Source: Bryobacterales bacterium (GTDB lineage: Bacteria > Acidobacteriota > Terriglobia > Bryobacterales > Bryobacteraceae). Taken from it: a stretch of DNA of 64,000 nucleotides. Made by a program: the position numbers and the translations under genes. Positions 32,817-40,516 of the stretch are shown here, piece by piece. Below the pieces are notes generated by a model. The model made no database searches. It saw nothing but the letters and a program-made list of their open reading frames with translations, and was not told the origin of the DNA. Positions within the stretch are counted from its first letter, which is position 1. The number at the start of each line of letters is the position of its first letter. Location: NCBI GenBank assembly GCA_009697505.1, contig SHUD01000001.1, positions 62,001 to 126,000 of the forward strand, read 5' to 3'.

Positions 32817-34061
32817 CTAGAGCGGACTTCGCGGCCGAACTCCAGTACGCTTCCGCAGGCGTTCCTCGCGTTTACGGAGCGCGGCCGACGGTTCGAGCGA
32901 TAGAGCCCGGCGGGTCAGATCCAGGGCCAGGGCGCGGTCCTTGGTGCGGTGCTCGTGATGTTTGGCGAGTTCTTCCAGGGCGCGAATGCGGAACGGATTC
33001 CGGCAGCCGGCCAGGTCATTCCAGACTGCGAGCGCCGCTGGGTCTCGTGCGAGCTTGCGTTCGAGAGCGGCGATATCCCACAGCGTCCGGAACAGGATGG
33101 CGTCGGGAAGACCAGCGTCCACGGCGCGCCGGAACAGGGAGCAAGCCTGCTCCAGTTCTCCGGCGTCGCGCAGCCAGCGGGCGATGCCGGCCATCTCGGA
33201 GCCATGGCGCAGGGGGGCAGTCGCGGGGTCTTTGAACGCATAGGGCACGATGCCGGTCAGGCACGCCAGGGTCACGATATCCAGCACATTGTGCTGGAAG
33301 ACGGGCAGCAGGCGGGCCATCTCTCCGGTTCGCACGTAATCGAAATAAATGGAGGGGATCATGGCGCCGGCCACGTCGCCCTGGCGCTCGAAGCCCAGGA
33401 CCTGTTGTTCGAGTTGGATCAGCCGGCAGCTCTCGTAACGCAATTTCCACAGGCGGCGCGAGCCGAACAGGAGGTCCAGATGCTCCATGCGGGTGAACGG
33501 CGGACGGGCGCGGTTCAGGCGATAACGCGTTTCCAGCAGCGGCTGGTCGAAGGTGCGGCCGTTATAGGTGATCAGGACGCGGCAGGGTTCCAGATGGGAG
33601 GCGAGCGCGCTGAGCATGCTGGCTTCCTCGCCGTAATCGCGCATGAAGAACTGGCGGACGCGGAAACCTTCCGGCGTGATGCGGCCGACGCCGACCAGGA
33701 ACGCGCACGTGCCGGTGCCTCCGGCGAGGCCCGTGGTCTCGGTGTCGAGGAACGCCCACTCGGCGGGCGGAACGCCGCGGATCGCGCCGCCGGAAATGGT
33801 TTCCAGAAGATCGTGAGGCAATTCCGCGAGCGAACCGATCGCGGCGGAGCCGTGGCGGCGGTGGCGGGCATAAAACGTTTCTGTCTCGTAATGTTTTCCC
33901 AATCCGGTCTCGATTTCCTGTCCGGGAAGCGCTTCCCGGGCCGGGAAGGAATTTGCGGAAACCCCTTGAAAAACGGGCGTTTCGCGCGGGCCTTGCGAGG
34001 ATTCCATGACCTTCGCCAGGCGCTGGCGCAAGGCCGCGAGTTGTTCTTGTAGCTCGCTCAT
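32817..34061 (-). CDS. YprB-like ribonuclease H-fold exonuclease with TPR-like tail
   Basis: The 414-residue protein carries a DEDD-type exonuclease domain (about residues 95-270): F-L-D-T-E-T-T-G-L-A-G-G gives the first Asp and Glu, and Y-N-G-R-T-F-D-Q-P-L-L gives the middle Asp, with an H-N-V-L-D-I-V-T-L phrase later. This matches the YprB family of predicted nucleases. The C-terminal third is helical and repeat-like. It is cytoplasmic. The substrate is unknown. Confidence 0.85.
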   Translation of the reverse strand: MSELQEQLAALRQRLAKVMESSQGPRETPVFQGVSANSFPAREALPGQEIETGLGKHYETETFYARHRRHGSAAIGSLAELPHDLLETISGGAIRGVPPAEWAFLDTETTGLAGGTGTCAFLVGVGRITPEGFRVRQFFMRDYGEEASMLSALASHLEPCRVLITYNGRTFDQPLLETRYRLNRARPPFTRMEHLDLLFGSRRLWKLRYESCRLIQLEQQVLGFERQGDVAGAMIPSIYFDYVRTGEMARLLPVFQHNVLDIVTLACLTGIVPYAFKDPATAPLRHGSEMAGIARWLRDAGELEQACSLFRRAVDAGLPDAILFRTLWDIAALERKLARDPAALAVWNDLAGCRNPFRIRALEELAKHHEHRTKDRALALDLTRRALSLEPSAALRKREERLRKRTGVRPRSPL

Positions 34062-34149
34062 GGCGCTTCGCTAGTTAGCATAGCAAGCCGGGCGCGGCGG
34101 CGCGATGCGCAGGAAACCCAATAAAAATCGGCTTTTTTGCAGTTTTCTC

Positions 34150-34179
34150 TTTACAGCGCGAATACGCATCCTTTATCAT
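34150..34179 (+). promoter_or_regulatory. Sigma-70-like promoter upstream of the HU gene
   Basis: TTTACA (34150-34155) and TATCAT (34174-34179), each one mismatch from consensus, are 18 bases apart. Transcription would start near 34186 and give an untranslated leader of about 87 bases before the HU start. Confidence 0.5.
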
Positions 34180-34272
34180 GCAGTAGTAAATGCGCTCCAG
34201 TCGCGGTTCCCGCGAAGCCGGCGCGCAGTGAAATCGTACATTCTGGGAGAGTTCGTTTCAAAAAGGAGATCT

Positions 34273-34572
34273 ATGGCAGCAAAGATGACGCAGTCGCAGT
34301 TTATCAAGGCATTGGCCGCCAAGACCGGCGTGTCCGCCAAGGCGGCGAAAGCCTTCGTGACCGAATATGCCAACATGAGCATCGCCGAAACCAAGAAGAG
34401 CGGCGTGAGTGTTCTGCCGGGTATTGGGCGCCTGGTAAGAGTGGACCGTAAAGCGCGCATGGGCCGCAACCCGGCGACCGGCGAAACCATCAAGATTCCG
34501 GCCAAGAAGGTGGTTAAGTTCCGCGTGGCCAAGGCCGTCAAGGACGCCATCGTTCCGCCCAAGAAGAAATAG
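34273..34572 (+). CDS. HU-family nucleoid-associated DNA-binding protein
   Basis: This 99-residue dimeric DNA-bending protein starts at the ATG at 34273, preceded by AAGGAG at seven bases. It has the HU/IHF fold, with T-Q-S-Q-F-I-K-A-L-A at the start and the DNA-binding arm R-K-A-R-M-G-R-N-P-A-T-G-E-T-I-K-I-P. A Lys-rich end P-P-K-K-K follows. A clear terminator follows 35 bases later, so it is transcribed alone. Confidence 0.95.
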   Translation: MAAKMTQSQFIKALAAKTGVSAKAAKAFVTEYANMSIAETKKSGVSVLPGIGRLVRVDRKARMGRNPATGETIKIPAKKVVKFRVAKAVKDAIVPPKKK

Positions 34573-34607
34573 GGGGAGAAGAAGTAGGCCGGCGTTTTCC
34601 ACAGCAG

Positions 34608-34645
34608 AAAACCCCGCGAGGCCGATGCGCCAGCGCGGGGTTTTT
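34608..34645 (+). terminator. Intrinsic terminator after the HU gene
   Basis: A perfect 11-base stem (AAAACCCCGCG at 34608-34618 with CGCGGGGTTTT at 34634-34644) encloses a 15-base loop and ends in a T-run. Confidence 0.9.
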
Positions 34646-34706
34646 GCTTGTGTTAGAAATTACCGATTAAGACAGGTTCGAACTGCGAACACCGCCAGGA
34701 AGGGCT

Positions 34707-34886
34707 CTATGCCTGCTTCTTGTCGTCGGGGGTAGTTGCAGACGCATCGCCCTTCAAAGAATCTTTGAAGTTGCGTATGCCTTCGCCTAAGCCTTTGGCA
34801 AGTTCAGGAATCTTCTTGCCACCGAACAGCACGACGGCGATCACCAAAATAACCACCAGCTCCGGCAAGCCGATTGAACGTAACAT
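34707..34886 (-). CDS. tatA: Twin-arginine translocase subunit TatA
   Basis: This 59-residue protein forms the pore-like part of the Tat export system, which moves folded proteins across the inner membrane. It starts at an ATG after a strong GGAGG. One membrane helix (residues 8-22) is followed by the hinge F-G-G-K-K-I-P-E-L and the amphipathic helix L-G-E-G-I-R-N-F-K, all TatA/E signatures. A short acidic-basic tail ends the protein. tatB and tatC are not in the window. Confidence 0.95.
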   Translation of the reverse strand: MLRSIGLPELVVILVIAVVLFGGKKIPELAKGLGEGIRNFKDSLKGDASATTPDDKKQA

Positions 34887-34938
34887 ATGCGGCCTCCTTA
34901 TTCGTTAGGATAGCATAGCGCGAGACGCTGCCTTAAAC

Positions 34939-35106
34939 ATGACACGCCGCAAGAAGGTACCGAACCGCGTGAAATTCGACCAGTCCAAGGAAGTCCGGGC
35001 CATCGCACGGGAGCGTGTGGGGACGGTAAAGCCTTCCCATCCAATCGATTCCAAGACTGTGCGAAAGAAGCCGAAATACAAAACACCGCTACTGGAGGAA
35101 TCCTGA
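34939..35106 (+). CDS. Small basic protein of unknown function, coupled to a Rieske gene
   Basis: This frame of 55 residues begins at the ATG at 34939 and ends at a TGA that shares its last base with the ATG of the Rieske gene (TGATG). The product is Lys/Arg-rich (T-R-R-K-K-V-P-N-R-V-K-F-D and R-K-K-P-K-Y-K-T-P) and could bind nucleic acid or an acidic partner. The coupling supports that it is translated. The function is unknown. Confidence 0.65.
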   Translation: MTRRKKVPNRVKFDQSKEVRAIARERVGTVKPSHPIDSKTVRKKPKYKTPLLEES

Positions 35107-35408
35107 TGGCCTTCCAAAAAGTGGGTGATCTGCGGCTGTTGCCGCCGGGATCGGCGCTGCATTTCCGGTTGGGGGACGATGCCGTGGCGGTCTGCAACGT
35201 GAACGGGACGCTGTACGCGATGGACGGCATCTGCCCGCACTCCGGCGGACCGCTGGGCCACGGTGCGCTGGAGGGACACATTCTCGCCTGCCCGTTCCAT
35301 GCCTGGGAGTTCGACTGCCGGACCGGAGTGTGCGAAACGCGCGACCAACTCAGGCAGGCAACCTATCCGGTGAAGGTCGAAGCCGGCGGGATTTTGGTGG
35401 ATGTGTAG
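35106..35408 (+). CDS. Rieske [2Fe-2S] ferredoxin-like protein
   Basis: The 100-residue protein is a single Rieske domain of the nitrite reductase small-subunit / dioxygenase ferredoxin type. The cluster ligands are in C-P-H-S-G-G-P-L-G (about residues 42-50) and C-P-F-H-A-W-E-F (about 62-69). It has no membrane anchor, so it is a soluble cytoplasmic electron carrier. Its redox partner is not evident nearby. Confidence 0.92.
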   Translation: MAFQKVGDLRLLPPGSALHFRLGDDAVAVCNVNGTLYAMDGICPHSGGPLGHGALEGHILACPFHAWEFDCRTGVCETRDQLRQATYPVKVEAGGILVDV

Positions 35409-35427
35409 TAACGTGGACATCTCTTAA

Positions 35428-36219
35428 TTGCCTGAGCTACCCGAAGTCGAAACCGTCGTGCGGACGCTCACGCCCCATCTGCCGGGGCGGCGGATCGTGG
35501 CGGCGGAGTTCTCGTCGCGATTCGTGACGCCCGGCAATCGCAAGGTGCTGGCGCGAAAAGTCACGGGCCGTACCATTCAGTCCGTCCAGCGGCGCGGGAA
35601 GTTTATCGAGATCGCGCTCGACCGGGGCAAGTTGACCGTGCATCTGGGGATGACGGGCCGGCTGCTGCTGGACTCCGCCCCGGGCAAGCATACTTATGGG
35701 CAATTCACCCTCGATGCGGGGACGCTCACCGGCACTCTTATATATGACGATCCGCGCCAGTTCGGGCGGATCTTGTGGAACCACGATCTGAGCCATCTGG
35801 GTCCGGAGCCACTCGAGGTCAGCCTGGAGGAGTTTCAGGCGCGCTTGAAGAGGCGCAAGAGCAAGATCAAGGCGCTGCTGCTGAACCAGACGTTCCTGGC
35901 CGGCATGGGGAACATTTACGTGGACGAAACGTTGTTTGCCGCCGGTGTGCATCCGTTGACGATCGCTTCGCGGCTGACGAAAGCGAAGGCGGCGGCAATT
36001 CATTTGCACATGCGCGAGATTCTGGCGCGGGCTATCCGGCTGGGCGGGTCTTCGATTTCAGACTATGTGGATGCGGAAGGCAATCGCGGCTGGTTTCAGT
36101 TGGAGCACCAGGCCTACGGACGCGAAGGCGAACCGTGCAAGGTGTGCGGCACGCCGATCCGGAAAATTACCGTGATCCAGCGCGGGACCCACTACTGCCC
36201 GCGTTGCCAACGGCGGTAG
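35428..36219 (+). CDS. mutM: Formamidopyrimidine-DNA glycosylase
   Basis: This base-excision enzyme removes 8-oxoguanine and ring-opened purines and nicks the abasic site. It starts at a TTG (35428), which gives the essential N-terminal P-E-L-P-E-V-E-T after Met removal (Pro2 nucleophile, Glu3). The 263-residue protein has N-x-Y-V-D-E (M-G-N-I-Y-V-D-E) and the C-terminal zinc finger C-K-V-C-G-T-P and C-P-R-C-Q. The 3' end overlaps convergent folP by 53 bases. Confidence 0.95.
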   Translation: MPELPEVETVVRTLTPHLPGRRIVAAEFSSRFVTPGNRKVLARKVTGRTIQSVQRRGKFIEIALDRGKLTVHLGMTGRLLLDSAPGKHTYGQFTLDAGTLTGTLIYDDPRQFGRILWNHDLSHLGPEPLEVSLEEFQARLKRRKSKIKALLLNQTFLAGMGNIYVDETLFAAGVHPLTIASRLTKAKAAAIHLHMREILARAIRLGGSSISDYVDAEGNRGWFQLEHQAYGREGEPCKVCGTPIRKITVIQRGTHYCPRCQRR

Positions 36220-37072
36220 CGGCGGCATCGGCGCGGGCGTGCGCGATTTCGTCGGCGACCTCCACCACCGCTTTCATTTCCTGGACATCATGAACCCGCA
36301 CCATGTGTGCACCGTGCAAAATGGCCGCAGTGACCGCGGCGGCGGTGGCGAACTCGGTCTCCACGGGGTTTTCGCGGGACAGGAAGTGTTTGCGCGAAGG
36401 CCCCACCAACAGAGGCAGATCCAGGCGCGCGAGTTCGTCCAGGCGGCCCAGAATTTCCGCGTTCTGTTCCTTGCGTTTTCCGAAGCCCAGGCCCGGGTCG
36501 ATTGCGATCCGGCGGCGGTCGAGTCCGGCGCGGACGGCGCGGTGGACGGCGGCTCCCAATTCGGCGGCGATGCTGGTGAGCGGATTCTTGAGCGGCGGCA
36601 GCTTGAGCCAGGTGTCGGGCGTGCCCCGCATGTGGTTGATGATCAGACCGGCATCGGCCTGCATGACCACCCGCGGCAGATCCGGATCGATGGTGAGGCC
36701 GCTGGGGTCGTTGATGATATCGGCCTCGAGTTCCAAAGCCTTTTCCGCGACGGCGGCTTTGTAGGTATCGACGGAGATCGGGACCGTCAGCTTATTGCGC
36801 AGGCGCTTCAGAACCGGGATCAGGCGGCGGAGTTCTTCGGCTTCGGAAATGCGCGTGGAACCGGGGCGCGTGGACTCGGCGCCGATGTCGATGATATCCG
36901 CGCCCTGCTTTTCGAGTTCAATGGCGCGGGCGAAGGCGCGGTCCGGGTCCTCGTACATTCCGCCGTCGGAGAAGGAATCGGGCGTGAGGTTTAACACGCC
37001 CACGATGAGCGTGCGCTCCCCCAGTTGAATCTGCTTGTGGCGTACCTTCCACTCAAAATGCTTGCGGGACAT
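36167..37072 (-). CDS. folP: Dihydropteroate synthase
   Basis: FolP joins p-aminobenzoate to dihydropterin pyrophosphate in folate synthesis and is the sulfonamide target. The TIM-barrel protein of 301 residues has G-V-L-N-L-T-P-D-S-F-S-D-G-G near residues 25-38, D-I-G-A-E-S-T-R-P-G, and G-L-G-F-G-K-R. The last 30 residues (Ala/Ser-rich) extend past the usual end and overlap the mutM 3' end. No other folate gene is adjacent. Confidence 0.95.
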   Translation of the reverse strand: MSRKHFEWKVRHKQIQLGERTLIVGVLNLTPDSFSDGGMYEDPDRAFARAIELEKQGADIIDIGAESTRPGSTRISEAEELRRLIPVLKRLRNKLTVPISVDTYKAAVAEKALELEADIINDPSGLTIDPDLPRVVMQADAGLIINHMRGTPDTWLKLPPLKNPLTSIAAELGAAVHRAVRAGLDRRRIAIDPGLGFGKRKEQNAEILGRLDELARLDLPLLVGPSRKHFLSRENPVETEFATAAAVTAAILHGAHMVRVHDVQEMKAVVEVADEIAHARADAAATAVGNAGSSGSRAGSR

Positions 37073-37119
37073 TCACTGCTTTCAAAATCGAGAGTACTTC
37101 CACGATAGCGCGATTCGAG

Positions 37120-37464
37120 GTGTGGGCAGTTGGACTCGCTGGGTGGGCGACCGATCGATTGGAGTTCAGCGGCCACGTAATCCCGGCGGTGGACTTGGAT
37201 CGCTATCTGCAGGGGATATTTGCGGTTGTCAACGCGAGCCCGAACCGCAGGCCATCGATCTTTTATTTGGCGCACGTGCTGTGGCGGCACCGCGACACGC
37301 AGTTACTGGCGGCTCCGCCCCGCGCCGTACAGCGGATCGTCTTCCCCCTCATTCTGTTGATCGGCCGCATCCTGGGAAAATACCGCGGCAAATGCCGCGG
37401 GTCGAACTGGCCCGGCTCGCCCGAGTCGTGCACCGGCGCGCCGTTTGTGGACGCTGACGGCTAG
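37120..37464 (+). CDS. Hypothetical protein, start unclear
   Basis: This 114-residue frame (GTG at 37120) has strong coding composition and protein-like content, with [17 protein letters not shown] and a hydrophobic segment [10 protein letters not shown]. The frame stays open upstream without a start, past the folP start, so the N-terminus may have been lost. The C-terminus contains [10 protein letters not shown]. No family is recognised. Confidence 0.45.
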   Translation: MWAVGLAGWATDRLEFSGHVIPAVDLDRYLQGIFAVVNASPNRRPSIFYLAHVLWRHRDTQLLAAPPRAVQRIVFPLILLIGRILGKYRGKCRGSNWPGSPESCTGAPFVDADG

Positions 37465-37511
37465 CCATGTGCGCCCCACTTTTCCATAAGTGCCCTTTTG
37501 TATGCGTCACA

Positions 37512-38561
37512 ATGGAAAAGATGGTCGAGACAATCGAGTGGATTGAGGACGACGCCGGCGGGCACGTGGTGATGATCGATCAGCGGGTGCTGCCACACCA
37601 GCAGGTGTTCGTCGAGTGCCGGACGTATGAGGAAGTCGCCGACGCGATTCAGACGATGGTGATCCGCGGGGCGCCGGCGATCGGCGTGGCGGCGGCCATG
37701 GGCGTGGCGCTGGGCGTGCAGCAGGGCGCCGACTTCGACACCGTCTGCAAAACACTGGCGGCGACGCGGCCGACGGCGGTGAATCTGTTCTGGGGCATCG
37801 AGCGGATGCGGCGGTTGATGGCGGGGCTTCAGGGCCGGTCTTCCGAAGAGATTCTGCGCGAAATGATCGCCGAAGCCAAGCAGGTGCGCGTGGAGGACAT
37901 CGCGTTGTGCCGTGCCATTGGTACACACGGGGCCCCTCTGGTGCCGGACGGAAAGACCGTGCTGACACATTGCAACGCGGGGGCGCTGGCGACGGCCGGT
38001 TACGGAACGGCGCTGGGTGTGATCCGCGCGGCGGTGGAAGCCGGCAAGAAAATCGACGTCTTCGCCGATGAAACGCGCCCGTTCCTGCAAGGCGCGCGGC
38101 TGACGGCGTGGGAGCTGCAGCAGGATGGTATCCCCACGACGCTGATCACCGACAATATGGCCGGGCATTTCCTGCGCTCGGGCCGCATCGGCTGCGTGGT
38201 GGTCGGCGCGGACCGCATCGCCGCTAACGGCGACGTCGCCAACAAGATCGGGACCTACTCGGTGGCCGTGCTGGCCAAGGAGAACGACGTGCCATTTTAC
38301 GTGGCGGCTCCAGTCTCAACGTTCGATCTGACGCTGGAATCCGGCGACCAAATTCCCATCGAGCAGCGTCCGGCAACGGAAGTCACGCACGTGTTCGGCG
38401 TGCCGGTGGCTCCGGAAAATATCGCGGTGCAGAATCCGGCGTTCGATGTCACTCCGGCGCGCTATGTAACCGCGATCATCTGCGAGCACGGAGTGGCGCG
38501 GGCGCCGTACCAGGAATCGCTGGCGGCGCTGGCCTCCAAAACGTCGCGTGCTACGGTGTAG
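37512..38561 (+). CDS. mtnA: S-methyl-5-thioribose-1-phosphate isomerase
   Basis: MtnA interconverts methylthioribose 1-phosphate and methylthioribulose 1-phosphate in the methionine salvage pathway. The 349-residue protein from the ATG at 37512 has the R-G-A-P-A-I-G phrase, the catalytic Cys in [10 protein letters not shown] (about 160), and the catalytic Asp in V-V-G-A-D-R-I-A (about 240). An upstream ATG at 37467 adds 15 residues that do not look like the family. Other salvage genes are not nearby. Confidence 0.95.
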   Translation: MEKMVETIEWIEDDAGGHVVMIDQRVLPHQQVFVECRTYEEVADAIQTMVIRGAPAIGVAAAMGVALGVQQGADFDTVCKTLAATRPTAVNLFWGIERMRRLMAGLQGRSSEEILREMIAEAKQVRVEDIALCRAIGTHGAPLVPDGKTVLTHCNAGALATAGYGTALGVIRAAVEAGKKIDVFADETRPFLQGARLTAWELQQDGIPTTLITDNMAGHFLRSGRIGCVVVGADRIAANGDVANKIGTYSVAVLAKENDVPFYVAAPVSTFDLTLESGDQIPIEQRPATEVTHVFGVPVAPENIAVQNPAFDVTPARYVTAIICEHGVARAPYQESLAALASKTSRATV

Positions 38562-38563
38562 AA

Positions 38564-39076
38564 ATGAAGAAACTGGTTGTTCTGTTCGTGGGCATGGCGC
38601 TTTTGACGACGGGCCAGGGTCTCTCCGGGCGGCGCGCCCCCAGCTTCGCCCTGCCTGACTCCACGTTGCGGGCGTTCGACATTCTGGATTACCGCGGACG
38701 CTGGCTGTTGCTCGAATTCATGAAGACCGACTGCCCGCACTGCAAGTTGGTGGCCCAGACGCTGGAGCAGCTCAAGCCCAAGTTAGGTGCCAGGGTGGCG
38801 GTGTTAGCCATTGTTGTCCCGCCCGACAACACGGCAACCGTCTCGAAGTACATCGCCGAAACCAAGACCACTACGCCGATTCTGTTCGACTCCGGACAGA
38901 CCGCGATGTGGTATTTCAACGCCACGCCGGCGCACCCTTCTTTCGACGCGCCGCACCTGTTCGCCATCAACCCGCAGGGGAACATCGTGCGCGACTGGAC
39001 CCAGGCGGGTCTGGAAGCCCCCGGATTCGCGGCGGAACTGGAAGCGCTGATCGCGGGCGGAAGCGGGAAGAAGTAA
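38564..39076 (+). CDS. TlpA-like secreted thioredoxin-fold protein
   Basis: The 170-residue protein has a signal peptide (about 1-18), then a redoxin domain with active-site C-P-H-C (Cys57 and Cys60) preceded by E-F-M-K-T-D. The A-P-S-F-A-L-P-D start is typical of TlpA/peroxiredoxin-like proteins. It likely reduces or isomerises disulfides in the periplasm. It starts two bases after mtnA. Confidence 0.87.
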   Translation: MKKLVVLFVGMALLTTGQGLSGRRAPSFALPDSTLRAFDILDYRGRWLLLEFMKTDCPHCKLVAQTLEQLKPKLGARVAVLAIVVPPDNTATVSKYIAETKTTTPILFDSGQTAMWYFNATPAHPSFDAPHLFAINPQGNIVRDWTQAGLEAPGFAAELEALIAGGSGKK

Positions 39077-39088
39077 GAGGAGGCCGGT

Positions 39089-39301
39089 CTAGTTCTTGCC
39101 GAAGCTACCGCCCATGAAGCCTATCAGTCCGTCCAGTTTATCCGTGATCTCCGAAAGACGCTCGTCGATGTGACTCATGCGCTGTTCGTGGACCGCTAAA
39201 CCTTCAGCCTGCATCTTTTGAATCTCAGCCTGACGGCGCTGGATCTCCGCCACGACAACCAACGTGTCCTGTAGCCGGATGATTTCCTGCTCGAAGTTCA
39301 T
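39089..39301 (-). CDS. Small coiled-coil protein of unknown function
   Basis: This 70-residue protein is a single heptad-rich helix (E-I-I-R-L-Q-D-T-L, R-R-Q-A-E-I-Q-K-M-Q-A-E) with a short Gly-rich C-terminus G-F-M-G-G-S-F-G. It is charged, lacks a signal and would be cytoplasmic. Oligomerisation through the coil is likely. The function is not known. Confidence 0.65.
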   Translation of the reverse strand: MNFEQEIIRLQDTLVVVAEIQRRQAEIQKMQAEGLAVHEQRMSHIDERLSEITDKLDGLIGFMGGSFGKN

Positions 39302-39360
39302 CTACATCGAGTATAGCCCGCTGATTGGGCCGGGGAAGCGTTGCGGCAAGTAAGGCGCCG

Positions 39361-40419
39361 CTACACCGTCAGCCCCTTCACCGGCCACACGGCTTCCACC
39401 TGATCGCCGCGGAGGGCGTAGATGCGGTTGTAGAGGTTCACGGTGGGGTCGCAGTGGGGCGGGATGAATTCGATCTTGTCGCCAAGGTGGGGGCGGTTGG
39501 CGGGGTTATCCACATCCAGCCAGCCGAACTCGTCGCCGCCGAAGCGGAAGCTGGAGCCCGCAACGCCCACGGCTTCGGGTCCGTAGCCGCGGTCTGTAGA
39601 GAACGACTTGGTGCCCGCGTCCACCGTCACGAAGCTCTGGTGATTGGCGCTCACCACCGTGCCCAGCACCGTGATGACACGCTGGAAATCCACATCCGCG
39701 CGGCCGTAATCCATGTCCATCAGGACGAAGGAACCCACTTGCAGCTCGGTCGGCTCGGGGAGCGCCGTGTCAATCAGCCAGGTTCCGGTGCTGCCTCCGG
39801 AAATGATTTCGATCGGCATTCCCTTGCCTGTTAGCGCATCCCGAACCGCGCCGGCGTGGGCAAACGTCTGCCGGGAGTTCAACACGCGATCTTCGTACGG
39901 CATGATGTGCGATCCCGCGGCGGCGTAGGCCTGTAGGCCACGAAGTTGCAGGTGACTCGCGCGATCGATCGCTTCCGCGATGGCCACGGCCTGCTCGAAC
40001 GACGCCGCACCGGTGCGGTGGTCGCCCACGTCGAGGTCGACTAAGACACTGACCTGGCGGCCGGCTTTATGCGCGGCGGCTTGATACCACGCGACCTGCT
40101 GAAGATGATCGACCACGACCAGGGCACCGGTCTGAACAATGCGCTCGATCTTGCGGGGATCGGCGACGGGAGACGTCAGAAGGAGCCCGCTGATACCGCC
40201 TTGCGACATCAATTCGGCCTCGGCGAGCGTGGCCACGCACACGCCGCAGGCTCCGGCGGCGAGCTGACGCTTGGCGATCTCGACGCACTTGTGGGCTTTG
40301 GCGTGCGGGCGCAGGGCCTTTCCAGAGTGCGTGGCCTGGTCCATCATGCGCGTGAGATTCGCCTCAAAGGCGTCCAGATCCAGCAGCAGGGCGGGGGTCA
40401 AAATATCTTGCTTGAGCAT
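39361..40419 (-). CDS. DSD1-family PLP-dependent enzyme (D-threonine aldolase / D-serine dehydratase-like)
   Basis: The 352-residue protein has the alanine-racemase-type barrel at the N-terminus, with the PLP lysine in R-P-H-A-K-A-H-K (about Lys41). The C-terminal beta domain contains the H-C-D-P-T-V-N-L-Y metal-binding His/Cys phrase of DSD1 enzymes. Family members split D-threonine or dehydrate D-serine and related beta-hydroxy D-amino acids. It is divergent from the FAD/Fe-S dehydrogenase gene across 97 bases, so the two may share regulation. Confidence 0.88.
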   Translation of the reverse strand: MLKQDILTPALLLDLDAFEANLTRMMDQATHSGKALRPHAKAHKCVEIAKRQLAAGACGVCVATLAEAELMSQGGISGLLLTSPVADPRKIERIVQTGALVVVDHLQQVAWYQAAAHKAGRQVSVLVDLDVGDHRTGAASFEQAVAIAEAIDRASHLQLRGLQAYAAAGSHIMPYEDRVLNSRQTFAHAGAVRDALTGKGMPIEIISGGSTGTWLIDTALPEPTELQVGSFVLMDMDYGRADVDFQRVITVLGTVVSANHQSFVTVDAGTKSFSTDRGYGPEAVGVAGSSFRFGGDEFGWLDVDNPANRPHLGDKIEFIPPHCDPTVNLYNRIYALRGDQVEAVWPVKGLTV

Positions 40420-40516
40420 GGAATTTCATTAGATGGCGAGGGGCACAAAAAAGTCAATGTGCTACTCTTTGAAAAAGTGGTCCACTTCGTAGTTTCTCCC
40501 CGTAGGAGCCAGTGAA

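Noticed and set aside
34646..34706. GGTTCGAACTGC stretch resembling a tRNA T-loop
   Set aside because: No acceptor stem, D-arm or anticodon arm can be formed around it; chance similarity.
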